In this document: in pieces, positions 57,018 to 64,000 of the stretch | Layout of the letters: each line of letters opens with the position of its first letter | Numbering within the stretch: position 1 is the first letter of the stretch | Source: Paroedura picta | Taxonomy: Eukaryota; Chordata; Lepidosauria; Squamata; Gekkonidae | Assembly: GCF_049243985.1 (NCBI RefSeq) | Contig: NC_135369.1 | Span: 22,800,765-22,864,764 of the forward strand | Reading direction: 5' to 3' | DNA: 64,000 bases | The notes under the pieces: model-generated | Told to the model about the DNA's origin: nothing | The model's database searches: none | What the model saw: only the letters and a program-made list of their open reading frames with translations | Program-made: the position numbers and the translations under genes

Positions 57018-57257
57018 GTTGTTAGGTGTGAAGTCGTGTCCGACCCATCACGACCCCATGGACAATGATCCTCCATCCAGGCCTTCCTGTCCTCTACCAT
57101 TCCCCAGAGTCCATTTAAGTTTGCACGGACTGCTTCAGTGACTCCATCCAGCCACCTCATTCTCTGTTGTCCCCTTCTTCTTTTGCCCTCAATCACTCCC
57201 AGCATTAGGCTCTTCTCCAGGGAGTCCTTCCTTCTCATGAGGTGGCCAACGTATTTG
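57018..57257 (-). mobile_element. Bov-B (RTE) LINE 3' fragment
   Basis: Minus-strand frame codes the end of the RTE protein (RRRGQQRMRWLDGVTEAVRA...LWGMVEDRKAW). It is flanked by AGCCCAAGTT (57008-57017, 57258-57267). Confidence 0.88.
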
Positions 57258-58060
57258 AGCCCAAGTTACATACCCAGAAATCTCACGTAGTCTTCTTCTG
57301 AAATTTCCACCCAGAGAAATCTGATTTGCCTTAACACACTAGTGCACACTGTTAGAAAAATATCAATCTTTTAAAAAATCTATTCTATCATAATTACATA
57401 ACAATTCTCTAAACTAGTGATTGGTTCTTAACTCAACAGGAGACAATCCCCATAAGTGCAAATGAGCCAATCACAGCATGTGCTGATCTCACTGATATAT
57501 CTCAAGAAAGCCAAGCTCAACTCTTCGCCTCCATTTAAAAGCAATTCATCTAACTTTTCTGTCATCGTTTCAAGTAGCTGACTGAGATGAAAGTAACTTT
57601 TGAGGAAACAGAATTCACTGACTGCTGAAAAGTGTTTGAACTTTGTTAGTTCACAAACTCAGCAGGGAAAAGATCAAGTAGTGATCTGAACAAGTGAGCC
57701 ATGACCTCATGAAAGCTCATCCCCTCTAAAGTGCTTCTGGACTACAATGCAAAACTGCACCCAAGCTATATACCATCCCAAGACAAAGCCTCACATGCTA
57801 CTGCAAGGACATGGAGCCTTATTCTTCAGTTTCTCTCTTTTTAAATTAAAGGGAAACACAAAGCAAGCAAAGACAGCCTGGGAAGAAGCAGCAAGGGTTC
57901 GACAAGGCTCCACTGAAACTTGGACTTAACCCCAGACCCCTTTTTCAGCCCAGATGCCACAAAGGGATTTGGAAAAACGTTCCTGTAAACCACACACTTC
58001 TCAGCACCAAGGGACTGAAACCAGCTTTCCCCTCCCCTCCCCCACACAAATACTCTGGAA

Positions 58061-58171
58061 GAGGGGTGGGCAAACTGTGGCCCTCCGGATGTTTATGGTC
58101 TACAGTTCCCATGAGCCTTGTGGGAACTGTAGTCCATGGACATCTGGAGGGACACAGCTTGCCCACCCCTG
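58061..58171. mobile_element. palindromic hAT MITE (family A), shortened centre
   Basis: 111 bp with perfect duplication CTCTGGAA (58053-58060, 58172-58179). Confidence 0.88.
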
Positions 58172-58261
58172 CTCTGGAATGAGGGAACAGGAGCAGGTTG
58201 CGTTTGAGTGCTTTCTTGAAAGCCAACGGGGTGTAGAGTTGAAGAAGTGGTGGACTCTAAG

Positions 58262-58490
58262 TGGGAGAACTCAGTTTGATTCCCCAAGCCTCCTCCTCCA
58301 CATGGAACCAACTGAGTGACCTTGGGCTCGTCATGGTCCTGTTAGAGCTGTTCTCACATAACAGTTCTCTTAAAGCTCTCAGCCCCACCTACCCTCACAG
58401 AATGTCTGTGGTGGGGAGAGGAAGGGAAAGGTGTTGGGACTCGTTTGGGTAGTGAGAAGTAGGGCATAAAAATACAGCTCTTCTTCTTCT
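58262..58490 (+). mobile_element. tRNA-derived SINE abutting the 3' end of the coiled-coil gene
   Basis: Older subfamily copy whose (TTC) tail is about 28 bp from the stop codon of the coiled-coil gene, so the 3' UTR probably runs through it in antisense. Confidence 0.7.
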
Positions 58491-58517
58491 CCCTACATTG
58501 GTAGACGTCTTCCCAGT

Positions 58518-64000
<5,483 letters not shown>

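Overview
The window looks like nuclear DNA of a squamate reptile, possibly a gecko. Its repeats are the squamate set: Bov-B (RTE) pieces, CR1 and L2-type LINE 3' ends, SINEs with a Bov-B-like tail, 5S-rRNA-derived SINEs, a very abundant tRNA-derived SINE with a (GAA)n tail, hAT and Harbinger-like non-autonomous DNA transposons, and long microsatellites. Host genes have ordinary GT-AG introns. The species call is an inference from repeat content; no species-specific marker was seen.

Left part (1-25 kb, + strand): a tandem cluster of three related secreted cystatin-superfamily genes. Gene 1 is represented only by its last exon (1973-2062). Genes 2 (12152-15305) and 3 (22201-24785) are complete three-exon genes with in-frame splice joins. 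They share a TATA box about 58 bp before the ATG, an almost identical signal peptide, a long acidic N-terminal region, the three-exon layout of type 2 cystatins with four cysteines in matching places, and matching 3' UTR and poly(A) blocks. The inhibitory QxVxG loop is replaced by KAIGT, and the cysteine loop and C-terminal tails differ strongly. This fast-diverging family is the best candidate for something undescribed.

Middle (25.8-53.8 kb, - strand): NAALADL1, a type II membrane M28-family peptidase of the PSMA group. Nineteen exons join without a frame break into 750 residues, with all zinc ligands and the catalytic glutamate present. It lies tail to tail with cystatin-like gene 3. Its introns hold most of the repeats.

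Right part (58.5-64 kb, - strand): the last six exons (about 790 residues) of a coiled-coil protein that runs off the window edge. The frame is certain; the identity is not. It lies 4.7 kb upstream of NAALADL1 on the same strand.

The remainder is repeats. Several are nested and keep target-site duplications, which allows relative dating: Bov-B in an L2-like tail, a Harbinger-like element in CR1, a palindromic hAT element in CR1, and a Sauria-type SINE in a tRNA-SINE. One solo-LTR-like fossil is likely at about 9.62-9.94 kb.
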